Shown one piece after another: positions 9,711 through 21,830 of a DNA stretch of 64,000 bases. How positions within the stretch are numbered: the first letter of the stretch is position 1; every line of letters starts with the position of its first letter. A model generated the notes under the pieces. It had not been told where the DNA came from and did no database searches. It worked only from the letters and a program-made list of their open reading frames with translations. Origin of the DNA: Undaria pinnatifida (taxonomy: Eukaryota; Sar; Phaeophyceae; Laminariales; Alariaceae). The DNA lies in contig JABAKD010000019.1 in assembly GCA_012845835.1 (NCBI GenBank), positions 7,398,994 to 7,462,993 of the forward strand. Reading direction: 5' to 3'. The translations under genes were made by a program, and so were the position numbers.

Positions 9711-12358
9711 TCAAACGCTGTGAAAGGCTTGGGCGAGAACCACCTCTAGGTCTGCTGGGTTCTCTGGCAGCAGTTCCTGCCGCGAACAAAAATAAACGGG
9801 ATGCCGCGTGAAAGACAGCATGAAAACAAACACAAGCCTGCGCCAGACGCCTACAAGTGTAGCCCTGGAAAAGCGAAGCCATCAGATAAACTATCGTTGT
9901 TAGAGGCAATACAATGCTGGTCGGGTGAACCCCTTTTGGGCATGTGCAGCACGCCTAGTAAATGTATATGGCGAAAGCGGCGTGTCAACGACTGCACGGT
10001 TCCTTGGGCTGCAAAGTACATAATTCTGGTTATCTATACAACTGACACCAATTCGCTTGCTGTGCATTGAGATGGCACGATTTTGATCGGATACAACCGC
10101 GGTCTCACACAAACTTGAACGCAAAGTTACAAATTTGAAACCAAAATAGCTATCCTGGTATTGGGTACCTGGTATTGGTGTAGGAAGCATCGCCATCGAT
10201 TGCCAAGTAACATCACATGCCCGCCTGTTGCGCAACCAGATCGGCTCGGCTTGCAGTCGAAAGGTCCGATGTGAAAGATGTACACGTAGATAGAGTACTG
10301 TAAATACCATGAAATACACAATACGAGGTAGATGAAAATTACAATATATATTCTGTGCAGAATTCAGCCAGCTAGCTATAATCATAACCCTATTGAACTG
10401 TCCCAGGAAGACGCCAAATATTGCCTATGACAAGAGTGAAATGCATAATTACAAACGCCTCTGCTCGTAACTCACCAAGGAGAACCTTGGGTCCAGGCCG
10501 GTAGATTTTCTCTTCCTTCTTCTTAGGTTTTGCCTTCTCCTTTTCCTTCTCCTTCTCCTTCTCTTTGCTTACGTGCGGTTGTAAGTGCCCTCCCGCCTCT
10601 TCGCTGGATTTCGCCTTCGGTCGATTCGTACCATGGTTTTCGAGTGGTGCGTCAAGTATAGCAGTTTGAGTACAACAGACGACATACACCCCTACCAGGT
10701 AGACAACAACGCACGCAATGCACTTGGCGACAAAGATTCGTCACGAAGAACACGATAATGCCGACCAAAAATTATATGCGAATTCAAGAAAATAACGCAC
10801 ACAAACGATACCAGATCGTTTTGTAGTTTGTCGGCAGTCGCTTCCTCGAACAAGTGCCGACGCTACTTCGTACCTGGTACATGATAAGGTGCGGCACAGT
10901 GAAATGCCTGGCGCGAAATCAACCTACACTGGCTCACCTGCCGGGCAGCACGTTCGCCGCTGTTGCCCATCAAGTGCCCTGATGACTGATTTGAAATACC
11001 ACCGGATGCAAACGCTGGTTCGCCCTGATCGGACGACACCTCCTCAGCAAGAGGCACGTCCTGCTTCGCGGGAGACGACAGTCTACCTGACAGTCTACCT
11101 AAAGCCCCTTTCGCTAGAACCTCCTGGCCTGCGGCGTGCGCAAAACAATAGGCCAAACGAAGCAAGCTCGATATAAGCAGGAACACCATAGAAAGAAGTA
11201 CAAGCACGCATCGCGCCCATTTTCCTTGAGAGAGACAAGGCAGCAAGCACCATGTGAGAGGCAAGGAAAACCCGGCAAACAGGGGACACAAACATCACCT
11301 GCCCGAATAGATGACAGAGCTGGCGCGGGCCCATCGGAATAGCATTTTCCAGCGGGCTTCAGACGCGAATCCGCCGTGGATTGCTCAGCGTGTTCAGCAC
11401 ATCCTTGCCGTGTTGAAGGGACCTGCCGCGCCGGCACCAACATAGTGCCGAAGACAAGAAATGATGAGAATTCGAACAAAGAGCTCCAGACGGCGGATAA
11501 TCGTATAGGCACATCCTGTCGCGACTGCCCGCGATTGGTGCCTAATGCGCACCGAGCCGTGCGAGCAAGTAACCGAAGCAAGTATGTATTAGCGTGGGAA
11601 AGGATTGGTCAAAATATATCCTGCGCATTTGGCGTGTCTCATCTATTCTACTGGAGCCGTTCGATTTCCTCAACTAAAACGCTGCTTTGCCAGCAAGAAT
11701 GACCAGGTGAACTATTTCCCACAAGTGAGCAAAAGGCTTGCCCTGTCAGAAAGCATGTGGGGCGGGCGGAGCTCCAGGGACTAGAATGGAAAGGGTAGAG
11801 TACAACCCAGTATAACTCGAAATACAAAGCCTTGACATAATCCTACCCTTGCTGCGGTGCCTTGCCCAGAGTTATTCATTGGGTCTTGAGGTTCTCGGCG
11901 AAAGCTGGATTGCTGAGTAGGGATCCTGTTCCGAGATGACGGCTTCGATGCCGCCTGGCCTCGATCGGTTCGATGAGCGCGACCACCGGCCTCCTCGCGC
12001 AAGTGGTCGCGCCCAGAGCTGGTCGCACTCTTAGTGAGGTTTTTCGTACGGTTGTCAGGTTGCCCGTGCGGTTGCACTTGGTAAAGCGTGCCTTGATTCC
12101 GGTTCCTACGCTGTGAACGCCCGGCATGAGGAGCGCCAACAGAGTTGGGACCTGTCGGGCAGCAGTGGCAGTCAGGAAAATCATCGGTATACCTGGCGTC
12201 AGCGGCTGAGAATCGCCAGTGACAGAGGGGCGTTTTTCGGGATATGCAGCGTATTTCACAAGCCAGTTGAAGGGGTGTTCATTCCAAAACTCTGACTTTT
12301 CGAATAAGGCGTTTTTCGTGACATGTCGAATGTCATCACTTAGAAGCTCCGAGGGCAA
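9711..12358 (-). CDS. Candidate multi-exon membrane protein gene, 5' end not found
   Basis: This is a hand-built model of seven exons: 12358-12193, 12076-11847, 11515-11299, 11224-10938, 10722-10476, 10297-10169 and 9850-9711 (TGA stop at 9711-9713). All introns are GT..AG (74-331 bp) and all phases agree, giving 1416 nt. The product starts inside a polar region (SEFWNEHPFNWLVKYAAYPE), continues through a Ser/Arg/Asn-rich stretch, then has a strong membrane span in the exon at 11224-10938 (CVLVLLSMVFLLISSLLRLA). A second span opens the next exon (CIACVVVYLVGVYVVCC), followed by a Lys/Glu run (KEKEKEKEK). The last exon has RLVFVFMLSFTRHPVYF. I recognise no family. The N-terminal exon is missing: a GTGAGA donor near 12650 and an acceptor at 12359 are compatible, but the upstream reading frame is ambiguous. 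The two 5'-most exons and the 10297-10169 exon are the least secure. Confidence 0.35.
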
Positions 12359-13004
12359 CTACTGTACTACAAGGAGAGAGACATGAGGAGACGACGCTCC
12401 TCACTCTCGACAAAACGTTTCTGCACAAAAACCGATTCAAGCGAGAAAAAAACGAAAGCAACGGCCCTCAGCAATCACTTGACTAGAGCCATGGCGAACA
12501 TGCCGTGGAATCGCTTGTCATCGCGCATACAAGAGAGGCAACGTATCCCAGATGACACTAACGCGCCGCCTGGGCCGAAATGCGCAACAATAGATTTGGG
12601 CTTGTTCCTCGATCGTGACAATTGGTTGGCAAATTGGAGGATTAACTCTCACCAGCATCAGACGATGGCCTTCGCTTGTTAGGATCCCACGTTCCGTCTG
12701 CGTGATGCCCGAGTTTGCTGGTCTGGTGCTTGCTGTGATCGACACGGTCGCGCCGTTGCAGAGGCCCCGGTGAGCCGCCAAAGCCTTGTCCTTGCACTCG
12801 GGTGGGCCTTTCCGACATAATTCCCATCGGAGGAAAACCGGGAGGCCCTGGCCGTTGCCCCTGATTTCCAACCTGATCCGGAATACAGCAAAAATAACCA
12901 TTAAACAACGCGCTGTCACAGTCGCATAAATTCAAGAGGTACTCGAGCCCGCTCATGAGCGGGCTATGATTTTATTTTACACAGAAAAAACACGCAGTAT
13001 CCAC
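12359..13004 (-). other. Possible upstream exons of the membrane-protein gene
   Basis: A minus-strand open frame (12956-12642) is Gly/Pro/Arg-rich (QGQRPGPPGFPPMG, then VQGQGFGGSPGPLQ), and a CTG|GTGAGA donor lies at about 12650. That donor leaves phase 1 in this frame but phase 0 in the overlapping frame, and the next exon needs phase 0. The right frame therefore cannot be chosen from sequence alone. Confidence 0.25.
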
Positions 13005-13310
13005 TTCTTTTTTTTTTGCACACTTCTACTTTCCAGTTTCTCGACAAGCCGTGGTCACAGGTGTCGTCCCTTCTTCCCCCCGGTTCTTGCCTTCAATTTT
13101 TATCGCGCATAGGGTTTAGCAATTCCACTGCTCGTCGATTTTTCATCGAGTGTTGCTAACTCACGCTCTTGCGCCTTCCGCAAGTCAATTTGTGCACAAG
13201 AAAAAGTCCCCACGGATATATACGAGCATGCACTCGGGGGGCTAAAACTCACGAAACTGACCTATACCAGGCTCGAGGATAACCTGATACGCCACCGGGG
13301 CGACCGGCAC
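13005..13310 (-). mobile_element. tRNA-derived SINE, family 2
   Basis: On the minus strand it starts with the tRNA-like CCCCGGTGGCGTATCAGGTT (A box) and runs through CTCGAGCCTGGTATAGGTCA to a decayed T-arm. A conserved 200-bp body follows, with CGATGAAAAATCGACGAGCA, GGAATTGCTAAACC and CCACGGCTTGTCGAGAAAC, and then an A-tail (T-run 13008-13017). The copies at 33259-33590, 42505-42670 and 61700-62005 share the same body. Beyond the head, GACCGG continues in all full copies. Confidence 0.8.
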
Positions 13311-14750
13311 ATGTAGAATATAATCGCACAGCACAACTACGTAAAACCCACAACTGTAGACACAAGACAGAAAGAGCGCGAACACTTAACGCGTTAGGCA
13401 AGTTGGTGAACACTCACCATATGCTGGTGTCGCGAGGACGACAGCGAGCCGGGACGGGTAGGCAGCGCAGTTGCTCGACTCGGCCATGCCGTGCCTTAGG
13501 GAACCAAACATACAAAGGCATCGCGTGGCGATCGGAAGAAGATGAAGTCAATAACCTAGTTAGGTCAACATCCTCGCGCTTTTCTCTCGTCCAGCGGTAG
13601 CCGCACGAAGCCAACTGGCGTCGGTTGTGTATAATGGTTGATAGCTATCGCGCGCAAGGTCGAAGCGATATTTTGCATGTCTATGCCCACAGACACCACC
13701 CGGATGCGCCATCCATTGTAAAATTTAAACACGATTTGGTGACGCATTATACACCATTCCCCAAACGAACTTAATTAACCGTTCCGGCTTCCGTCTGACC
13801 AAGAATCTCCGTCAAACGGTGCGCCATTGTACGTAACATGGGGGGTGTACACTCTTTAAATTAAACAGGAACTCCCCACCAATAATATGGTAAGTTTAGC
13901 TATTCGCTGGCAATAAGACCTCAATCAAACATTAAGCACGAGCAAAGCTTCTAAGCTGTCTCGACGCACGCATAATATATGAGCACCAAAACAAGGGCTG
14001 CCCATGACATCTCATGTGCGTATATACACACGCCGGAGTTTGATTTGTAACGACAAGCTTTGAGTACCTTTGCTGCAGTTCGCGGCAGAGAAAACGCTGT
14101 GTACACCCGGCCGTACCGACCCCTCACCATGTTAAAGTGCAAGCACAAGCTCGACAAGATAGAGCCGATCAAACCGAGTAAAACTCGCACATCCGGCGGT
14201 CACAACAGCTGGAAACTGTTTCCTCATTTCGTCACCTGGGTGATGCCTTGGATTCTGCCCTCGGTCCCCGAGCGGGTCTTGGTTAGTCGACTGTCCCAAC
14301 ATGAGCAACACGAGGAACGTGTGCAAACGGTGTCAACAGGGTGCGTTGAACAGGGTGTCTCGCTGCGTGCCCGACCACTATATTGTTATTAATAAGGCAT
14401 GAAAAACATCGCCCTGCCAATCGAAGCTGACAGTTTGCCCGTGTGGGTGGTGCTACATTGCCGAACGATGTTGCGGATGTTCGGTATTGTATCCTCCAGC
14501 AGAATGGCTACCGGTGTGTAATTCGGTTGGTTGGAGAAACGAATAACATAGGAAGTGTGCCTCGGGTTGTACGCAATTTGCCCGGGAGTACGGGGATATA
14601 CGGAGATGGGCTATACGCAGGAATACACAACAGCGTTGTTCTGTATTGCCTGCCTGACGGGCTAGCTGGATTGCGCTCGCTTTCGATCCCTTCTCCTCTA
14701 TCCCTTCCTCCGGGTGTGAGGAATGCTGCTGTATATAATTATTAGCCATC
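13311..14750. other. No confident gene; possible signal-peptide exon
   Basis: Minus-strand frame 14326-14132 reads FLVLLMLGQSTNQDPLGDRG before a CAG|GTGACG donor-like site near 14245. This could be a first exon belonging to the gene model at 9711-12358, but I could not link them. Nothing else is recognised. Confidence 0.25.
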
Positions 14751-14756
14751 CTTATT

Positions 14757-15860
14757 ATATAATACGCTAACGTCGTCGTAGTGACGTTTTTTGGATCTTT
14801 GAAAATATCTTGGTTATAACACCCCCCCCAAAAGCTGCGACTCCCGAGGTCCACTCGGCCTCCGGCGCCCTCGCGGTGCCGCCACGTTCCATCCGCACAG
14901 CAGCACTACGACGTGCCGGCGAAAGAACGGCCGTCGGTGCCCCACCTCGGCGACGGGGGAGCGTGGTAATCGCCCTCCCGGGGACGGCTCGCTTGCCCCT
15001 CCCCGCTTTTTCTTCGTCGCTGCCCGCTTTTTTCTTTTTCGAACTCCAACTATAGTAAACTTTCGAAACGCTTTTTGGCCACTTGAGCCATGGACACGAG
15101 ACGACAAGCGCCTGCGTCACCAGCAAGCACAACAACACCAGGACCAATCACAGCAGCGTCCAGCCGTAGCCGCTCGCCGTGCGCAGAATCGGCAACGCGA
15201 ACGCTTTTTTTTTTCGAAATCCAACCACATTAAACTTTCTAATTGTTTTTTGGCCACTTGAGCCATGGACACGAGACGACAAGCGCGCCTGCGTCGGCAG
15301 CAAGTACAACAACACCAGGACCAATCACAGCAGCGTGCAGCCATCGCCGCTCGCCGTGCGCAGAATCGGCAACGCGAGAACGATGCCCGGCGCTCTCGCC
15401 GTCAGCGCAATCGAGAACGCGACAACGACGCCCAGCGCTCCTGCTATCAGCAGAATCGAGAACGCGAAAACGACACCAGGCGCTCTCGCCGTCAGCAAAA
15501 TAGGGATCGCCAAAACCAGGCCAGGCGCTCGCAACATCGACAGAACCGGCAACTCTACAACGCCCGGCGCAGAAATCCTTATTATATACTTCGAAGTAAT
15601 ACGTTAACGTCGTGGTAGTGACGTCCAAATGGATCTTCGAAAATATCTTGGTTATAACACCCCCCCAAAAGCTGCGACTCCCGAGCTCCACTCGGCCTCC
15701 CGCGGCCTCCCGGTGCCGCCACGTCCCATCCGCACAGCAGCACTACGGCGTGCCGGCGAAAGAACGGCCGTCGGTGCCCCACCACGGCGAGGGGGGAGCG
15801 TGGAAATTGCCCTCCCGGGGACGGCTCGCTTGGCCTCCGGCGTGGCGGGGAATAGTAAAC
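14757..15860. repeat. Nested direct duplication (about 830 bp apart)
   Basis: Segment 14757-15060 (with ACGTCGTCGTAGTGACG, GAAAATATCTTGGTTATAAC and a C-run) recurs at 15594-15860. Between them, 15070-15200 (GGCCACTTGAGCCATGGACA, GAGACGACAAGCGC) recurs at 15249-15380. The outer segment also has a diverged relative at 62940-63160, in the same orientation. This is a partial tandem duplication of a larger dispersed element. Confidence 0.8.
15265..15618 (+). CDS. Arg/Gln-rich repeat ORF, possibly part of a transposon protein
   Basis: An ATG-initiated frame of 117 codons is built from a roughly 14-residue repeat of the type RQ.NRER.NDARRSRR, repeated about six times (residues 25-105), then a short unrelated end. 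Such RQN-rich repeats precede the Helitron-like domain in some algal and oomycete Helitron proteins (general family knowledge), but no Helitron domain follows here. The start also lies in the duplicated block: the upstream copy at 15090 has the same ATG and breaks down at a T-run at 15204. It may be a 5' coding remnant or a translated repeat. Confidence 0.25.
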   Translation: MDTRRQARLRRQQVQQHQDQSQQRAAIAARRAQNRQRENDARRSRRQRNRERDNDAQRSCYQQNRERENDTRRSRRQQNRDRQNQARRSQHRQNRQLYNARRRNPYYILRSNTLTSW

Positions 15861-15959
15861 AATTGCAAATCCCGCCCAGCCCGAGAGCATTGTAACCAAC
15901 GAATCGGCTGCTGCTCGCCTGTCAGGTCTATTGCTCTACGTACTGATGCACTGTTGTAC

Positions 15960-16660
15960 TGCAGTACTGGGTAGGTCCGTGGGTGGATGATGGGTGGTGG
16001 GTGGGTGGGTGGTGAGTGGTGGGTGGTGGGTGGTGGGTGGTGGGTGGTGGGTGGCGGCTCGCTCGCTCCCCGAGATGGCCGAGTATCGTCAAAAAATGAA
16101 CTCCCCCCGTTTGTTTCCTGTTTCATACAAGATCGTCAAGAACCAACCAACTAACTGCTCCCCGCGTACCAGGTGTACTGCTGTACGTACTGCTGCACTA
16201 CTGTACTGCTGTATGTAGTAAAGGTTTGGTCGGTGGGGGGGTGGAGGGTGTACTGCGTCGTCCGTGGTGGGTAGGTGGCATGTTATTATTTTGTTTTGTA
16301 GTACTTTTACATACAGAGGATGATACAGCACCAATTTGTTTTTTTTTGGGGTGCAGATGTACTGCTGTACGTACTGCTGCACTGCTGTATGTAGTAAAGA
16401 TTTGGTCGGTGGGTGGGTGGAGGGTACACTGCGTCGTCCGTGGTGGGTGGGTGGGCCGTCCCGTACGTGGGAGTCTTTTTTCGTCCTGTGGGAGATAAAC
16501 CTTTTTTTTGTTTCTAAAATACCGGCCTCCCGCTGGTGCTTGGGAGTACCACCGTCCCCACTGCTGCACTCCTCTGTCCTTTACTACCGTACGTACTGCT
16601 GCACTGCCGTACTGCTGCCCTGTTATTATTTTGTTTTTTTAGTACTTACATACAGAGGAT
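15960..16660. repeat. GGGTGGT minisatellite and duplicated CTGCTGTACGTACTGCTGC blocks
   Basis: 15968-16054 is a GTGGTGGGTG microsatellite. Then 16175-16330 and 16355-16500 are direct copies of a block with TACTGCTGTACGTACTGCTG, AGATTTGGTCGGTGGG and TGCGTCGTCCGTGGTGGGT. TGTTATTATTTTGTTTT and CATACAGAGGATGAT occur at 16280-16325 and again at 16620-16665. The vocabulary is that of the satellite at the right end of the window. Confidence 0.8.
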
Positions 16661-19600
16661 GATAAAGCACCAATTTGTTTTCTTCCGCCACACCGGCCGG
16701 CAACTGGCAAACTTCGAGAGTACCACTAGTCCAATATATAATACGGGTGCGTGTTTAATCGTCAAAGAGTTGTAGTGAGGCTAAGACAGAATCTTGATCA
16801 CGGCCTTACAAGGAGCAGGCAGTATACAATGAGGTGGCCGGCCTATACACAAGAAACCAACACAATGCACCCTATCCCATGCAGGCTTGGCAAACACGAA
16901 CGCCTTGCAGTACGCAACGAGCTATTTATGTTGTCGTGCGGACAGATTTTAACAGCATGTTTTTACACCATGCTAGACCTCGCGCGCCTTTCTGGGGGCA
17001 TATCGTAGGACAAATTGCAAAGTGTCTCCATATCTCACCTCGGAAGCATGCGTTTTGACTTCTGAACCAACAGCAGCCGAAAACCCCCGTTGGGACGGTA
17101 GCGTTTCTGACACCACGTGCAATTTACCTGCGACAGGCGTAAGTGTAATTAACTTCTGTTAACTCGATTTGCGGGACTAGCAGATTGGACCTAGCTATTA
17201 AGTGAAAATCGTTGTCCAACCGAAGCATGATTTGTGGCCACGCTTCTCCGGTAGAGATGAAAATACTTCAAGGAATCACTTAAGTTCAGCACGTGTTGAA
17301 ACGGCGACAGTCGTGGTGCAAGTTGCCGCTTGGATGCACTTGGACGTCTGTAAACCCCAAGCTCAGCCGAAACCCTCCAACACCCAAGTTAATATAAAGC
17401 ACTGCCGGGTCTTGATTTCCGAGATAGCATCCTTCTGCGTGGTGCTCGGTGAACAAGAGCAAAATGGATTGAAAAAATTGATCGACGGCGTGTTTTGTGA
17501 ACGTGTATTTTGCTGATCCCCTACAAGACGCACATATTGCAGGTGTCTCCACCATACACGCATTTAGTATAACGTTAATGCATTATCAACCAATGGATAC
17601 TCGAGGCAACATCCCCTGTTTCCTACACTAGTTTACAGCAGGCAAATCAGCGGCAACTGGTGTGCTCCCGTTATCAATTGATTGTTGAGAATAAACCAAG
17701 ATGCAGAACTTTTTTCGATCGAATCAAAGCGTTGGGGACAACGTGAACTACCACATTAGACTTGAGTACATTTACCGTGAAAAATAATTTGTCCTTGGCA
17801 CACTTGACTTAAAGGCCTTGCTGCGCTCTCAGAGATCCCACCCCGAACACGCCTGCCTAACTCCTTTTTTTGTTGAACCTTCCTGGTTTTAATTGCGTTC
17901 TTTGCTTTCGTCGCCTTCTCGGGCGGGGGGTTTCCCGTTTTTTTTCGTTTTCACTTCCTGTCGTCGTTATTTTGCGACTTTGTTGATTATCTCGCTCGGC
18001 TTTTGACTGTTTTTCGATTCTGTTTCGAGTTTCGAAAATGGAGATGGTCAAAGGAGGGTATACCCCCGGGTTTTTGGGCCATTTGGGGGTAGAGGGAGAA
18101 AACGGCCGCGGAACGCGCTCGCGCTGGCCCCAGACGGCCTAAATTCAATTCTGACGCGCTGCCATGACGCCCGCAGCCCATGCCAAGCACGTACCTGTAC
18201 ACTTTTTTTTTTTTCGGGCAAGGTGTTGGGGCGAACGGGGCCGCGGCGAAGGAGGGGGCAACCTAATACTCCCTTTTGACTGAGATGTGGGGGGGTATAC
18301 CCCACCAAAACGACAAATTTTATATTGTACCCCGCTTTGACCGCAATTGTCCCCAATTTGTCCGAAAACTGTACCCCCGCAAGACCTATTATGACGCATC
18401 CGACAGCCAGTGTGGCAAGCCCGAACACACCGTCAGGCACCAACGACGCGATTAGACCACGAGAGGACATATTGGCTGATATATAGTGTCAGATATTTTT
18501 TTATATTGTGGGCGTTTCAATGTCAGGTTTCTGCCTTATACGAGCACAAAAAGTTCGTACGAATACGTACGTGCGTGCACGTTTATTTTGCACGTATCAT
18601 ATGAACGTTCGTAGACTTTACGTTTATCGTAATACCCTTTGAGAACGCCCCCTTCCATGAGAACGCCTCCCCCCAAAATCACCACCGGTGAAGCCCCAAA
18701 ATTTTTAGAACGCTTCGGGGTACCTTTTTTCTTGTTTCACCCCCTCTCTCTGAGTTCGCCCCGGGTGTTATTTTTCCGACTATTTTTATTGTCGTCCCAC
18801 GGGACGTTCACACAAAAATCCAAGGCATTCATCACGGCAACATCGTTGTTGCTGTTGTCGTTGCCGCCGTTGATATTTGAAGTATAAAACCTTTCCATCA
18901 ATGTAAAATCGAGCACTTTGGTACTCTCGTTTCGCCCGACCTTTTGGGCATTTGAGGGGGTTTCATCCCCCGACGGCGAAGGCGCAAGATTGCCCAATCG
19001 CTTGTCTTCTGGTTATTGAGTGCTTTCACGTACATGTTCTTTAAGAACGACCTCGTAAACCAGCGCGAGAGGTCCGTGGCAAAGTATGTGCTTTGTGTGT
19101 CCAGTGGGTGCCCCGAAGAGAAAAAAATATGCCATAACCCCGCGGACTTTCCGCCTCGGACGTTTTTTTCGTGGAAAGATCACCCCCCTACCTCTGAGAA
19201 CACCCCAGGGTGTTGTTTTCCACCAAAAACATGTACGCGCCCCGGGGGGGGGTATCAAAGGATTAACGTATGTTGGACCTGCTTCTTCTGCTCCAATCAC
19301 AATAAAACACACCTAAGCACAGTTCTTAGAGCTACAGCAGTAGTGGCACGTTATCGTCGAGCATCTACCACAAGGACAGAATAGCACAGTACTCAGCGCT
19401 CAACGCATCGAAGCACAGGTAGTAGCTGCTGGGCGACAACACAAGTAGCAAGGACGAGTAGTGAGAGTTGGCGAGATCCAGGGTGCTTGTGTAGTCGAAT
19501 ATTTACAGCTCGCTTTTGTTCACCGTTAGCTCATGTGTCCCTTTCTTTTACACGGATCATTACGGGGTAGGTTTAGGCTCATTCGTACAACTGTGCAGTA

Positions 19601-19960
19601 CACGTTTATTGATGAAACAACCTGCTTCTGCTCAAATCACACAATAAGCGCACCCACATTGTTTCTAAACTCTAATTCGAGTTTCGGAAAATCCGTTCTT
19701 CGTATATTGGTTTTAGTAAAGCAAGCTAACTAGTATCATTCGCGTTGCTTGTATCCAGGGCCGATTTAAGGCTCGACTTTTTTTTAACGCAGCGCAAGAG
19801 GTATATCTGTAAAAGAAAGGTGTGGTGGCTACGATTTAAGGAGCCCGGTTTAACCCCTTTAGAGCCCCCGAACCCCTCCCTATACTAAATCCAAGTAATT
19901 TTGTCCCCAAAAACGGGTTTCCAGTTGTAAAGAGGGGTTAAGAGATATATGGGTTTAGGA
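16661..19960. other. No gene recognised
   Basis: The longest frame with possibly coding composition (plus, 17202-17516) has no motif. At 18050-18370 there are G/C-rich inverted phrases around GGGGTATACCCC (18058 and 18291). At 18650-19260 there are C-runs and G-runs. The phrases CTTCTGCTCCAATCACA (19280) and CTTCTGCTCAAATCACA (19624) suggest a diverged duplication about 345 bp apart. Confidence 0.4.
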
Positions 19961-19969
19961 GAGGTACAG

Positions 19970-20720
19970 CGCGTCAGCCAGCAATATTGTATATAGTGGC
20001 TATTTCGCGCGTAAAAAAGACCACTTTAATGGCACGGACGGGTATCGACAAAGAAGCGGACTCACTCGTCGCATAGCCCGATGAACGTCGCATAGCCCGA
20101 TGAACGTCGTATAGGCCGATGAACGTTGCATAGGCCGATGAACGCGCAGAAGGTAAGAATTTGTAAAATGCTTAACGGAAGACAGCAATATTTTATAACA
20201 GGTACCCGATTTAAGAGGCACCGGTTCAAGACCAATGCTAAGATAGGGGGGTCCCTTTTGGGGCATTTTTTTGCAGTGGCCTCGAATCACTCGCGCGAGT
20301 GACCCCCTGTTCCTTTGCGGTCTTAAGGTCGTTTTCCATGTATTTATTTTGCAACATGCATCCGCAATGCAAAAGTTAGCCACGCTGCGCCAAGCATATC
20401 GTGTGAAGTATTTTCGTCAGTGAAGTACAGAGTGACTCGTGCGAGTGGCTCAGACCCGGTCGTGAAAAATTAGGGGCACCCCTCTATCGCAGTGTCCGTG
20501 TTAAGAGAAGTATATAACGCGCCAGGCAGCAATTATATGCGATTGTTTCGCGCGGGAAAAAGACCACTATTATATAGTGACACATAACAAATAGGCAAAT
20601 ATGAAAGAAAACCAGGCTCAGGTATACACCGGTATCGGCAAAGAAGCGGACACGGTCACAGGCCGATGAACGCGCAGAAGAAGGTAATGAGTTTGTAAAA
20701 AGTACTTGTCGAAAGACGGT
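19970..20720. repeat. Diverged direct repeat pair with 20-bp internal tandem
   Basis: The block at 19970-20175 (GCGCGTCAGCCAGCAAT, TTTCGCGCG, AAAAGACCACT, GGTATCGACAAAGAAGCGGA, GATGAACGCGCAGAAG) recurs at 20515-20710. In the first copy, CATAGCCCGATGAACGTCG is repeated four times (20076-20146). The second copy has a single unit and a 60-bp insertion. Confidence 0.75.
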
Positions 20721-20724
20721 GAAT

Positions 20725-21700
20725 TAATTCCCCATAAGATAGTCGATGGCGTTTAATATCATGTCTGGCCTCGGATTACGCATGTATGTCCCCGTTCGTG
20801 CCGTGTTTTATCGCCGCTTCTCTGTGCTCTGTGTCGTGTGTCCTCTGCTTGGGCTTGGTGTTTAGTCAACAACAAATTTCCTATGACGACACACTTTCCT
20901 CTTGACGGACGTCCATCAAGGAGCTCTTCACACGAAAATTAGGATGTCGAAGTCTTCGTAAACATTCACGGGTCAACACTGCGCTTCGTTCGGTAGGTAG
21001 TCCGTCAACCGATCGATATACATTTTTGGTGTGTAAAAAAGTGCGACGAGTGTGTACCAGGTACAAGCATGTTGGGCGCTGCCGCTGCCGATCAATGCTG
21101 CTGCTGTTGTTGCTGCTGCTATTATCCTGACTGCTGCTCCTACCCCGAGTTAACTACCGAATTCTACTATGAAACCACACCCCGCTCGCCCCGCTGATGA
21201 CATTCTCGGTTAAAAAAAATATATCACAGGGTGTGGTATCCTGTGGGGGTGTGATATCTAATGTAACCCTCTTTGATGATCCCTACGAAGCGTAGAGGGT
21301 TTACCGGTTGAGCGAACAGTAATGGGGTAGCGAAGTCACCGGTATGAAGACAAGTAAAAGACCTACATGTACGTGCATGTATATGTAAAATATTATGTTC
21401 GTTTTTTTTCGGCTCGCTGCTTTGCGGCGGCCGAGTATTTCTTCTCGCACTTTCGGCCGCGGGGCAAGCTAGCCTGCCATGGGTACATTATGAAGTATAT
21501 CTGGATCTCGGCCGAGCTCCGTGGCGGCGCTCGGCGCATTGAACGTCGCTTAGCTGGCTCTATTTGGCAAGGGATTGCCATCCGCCTCCCTGAGACGAGC
21601 AGGTCACTTGGAACACCGCAAATTGTTTTTCAAAATTTTGATATATTGATAAACTTTGACAGTTATTTGTTCTTCGTTGTTTTGTTCGTAAAAAAATGGC
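20725..21700. other. No gene recognised
   Basis: This contains a CTG/TTG-rich microsatellite (21098-21122), an inverted phrase ATATCACA..TGTGATAT (21222-21257) and the motif GTACCAGGTAC at 21055. The open frame at 21367-21831 shows no domain. Confidence 0.4.
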
Positions 21701-21715
21701 CCGCTACTCAACTAA

Positions 21716-21830
21716 CCTCAGCAGCAGCACAGCAGCCGCCCGGACTAAATCAACCTCAGCAGCAGCAGCACAACAGCTGCTTAGCAGCAGTAGCAGCAAA
21801 TACAGCAGTAGTAGCAGTAGTACACATGTG
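21716..21830. repeat. CAG/AGC microsatellite
   Basis: CAGCAGCAG runs are interrupted by short unique pieces and end in AGCAGTAGTAGCAGTAGTA. Frames through it give poly-Ser or poly-Ala and are not counted as genes. Confidence 0.8.
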
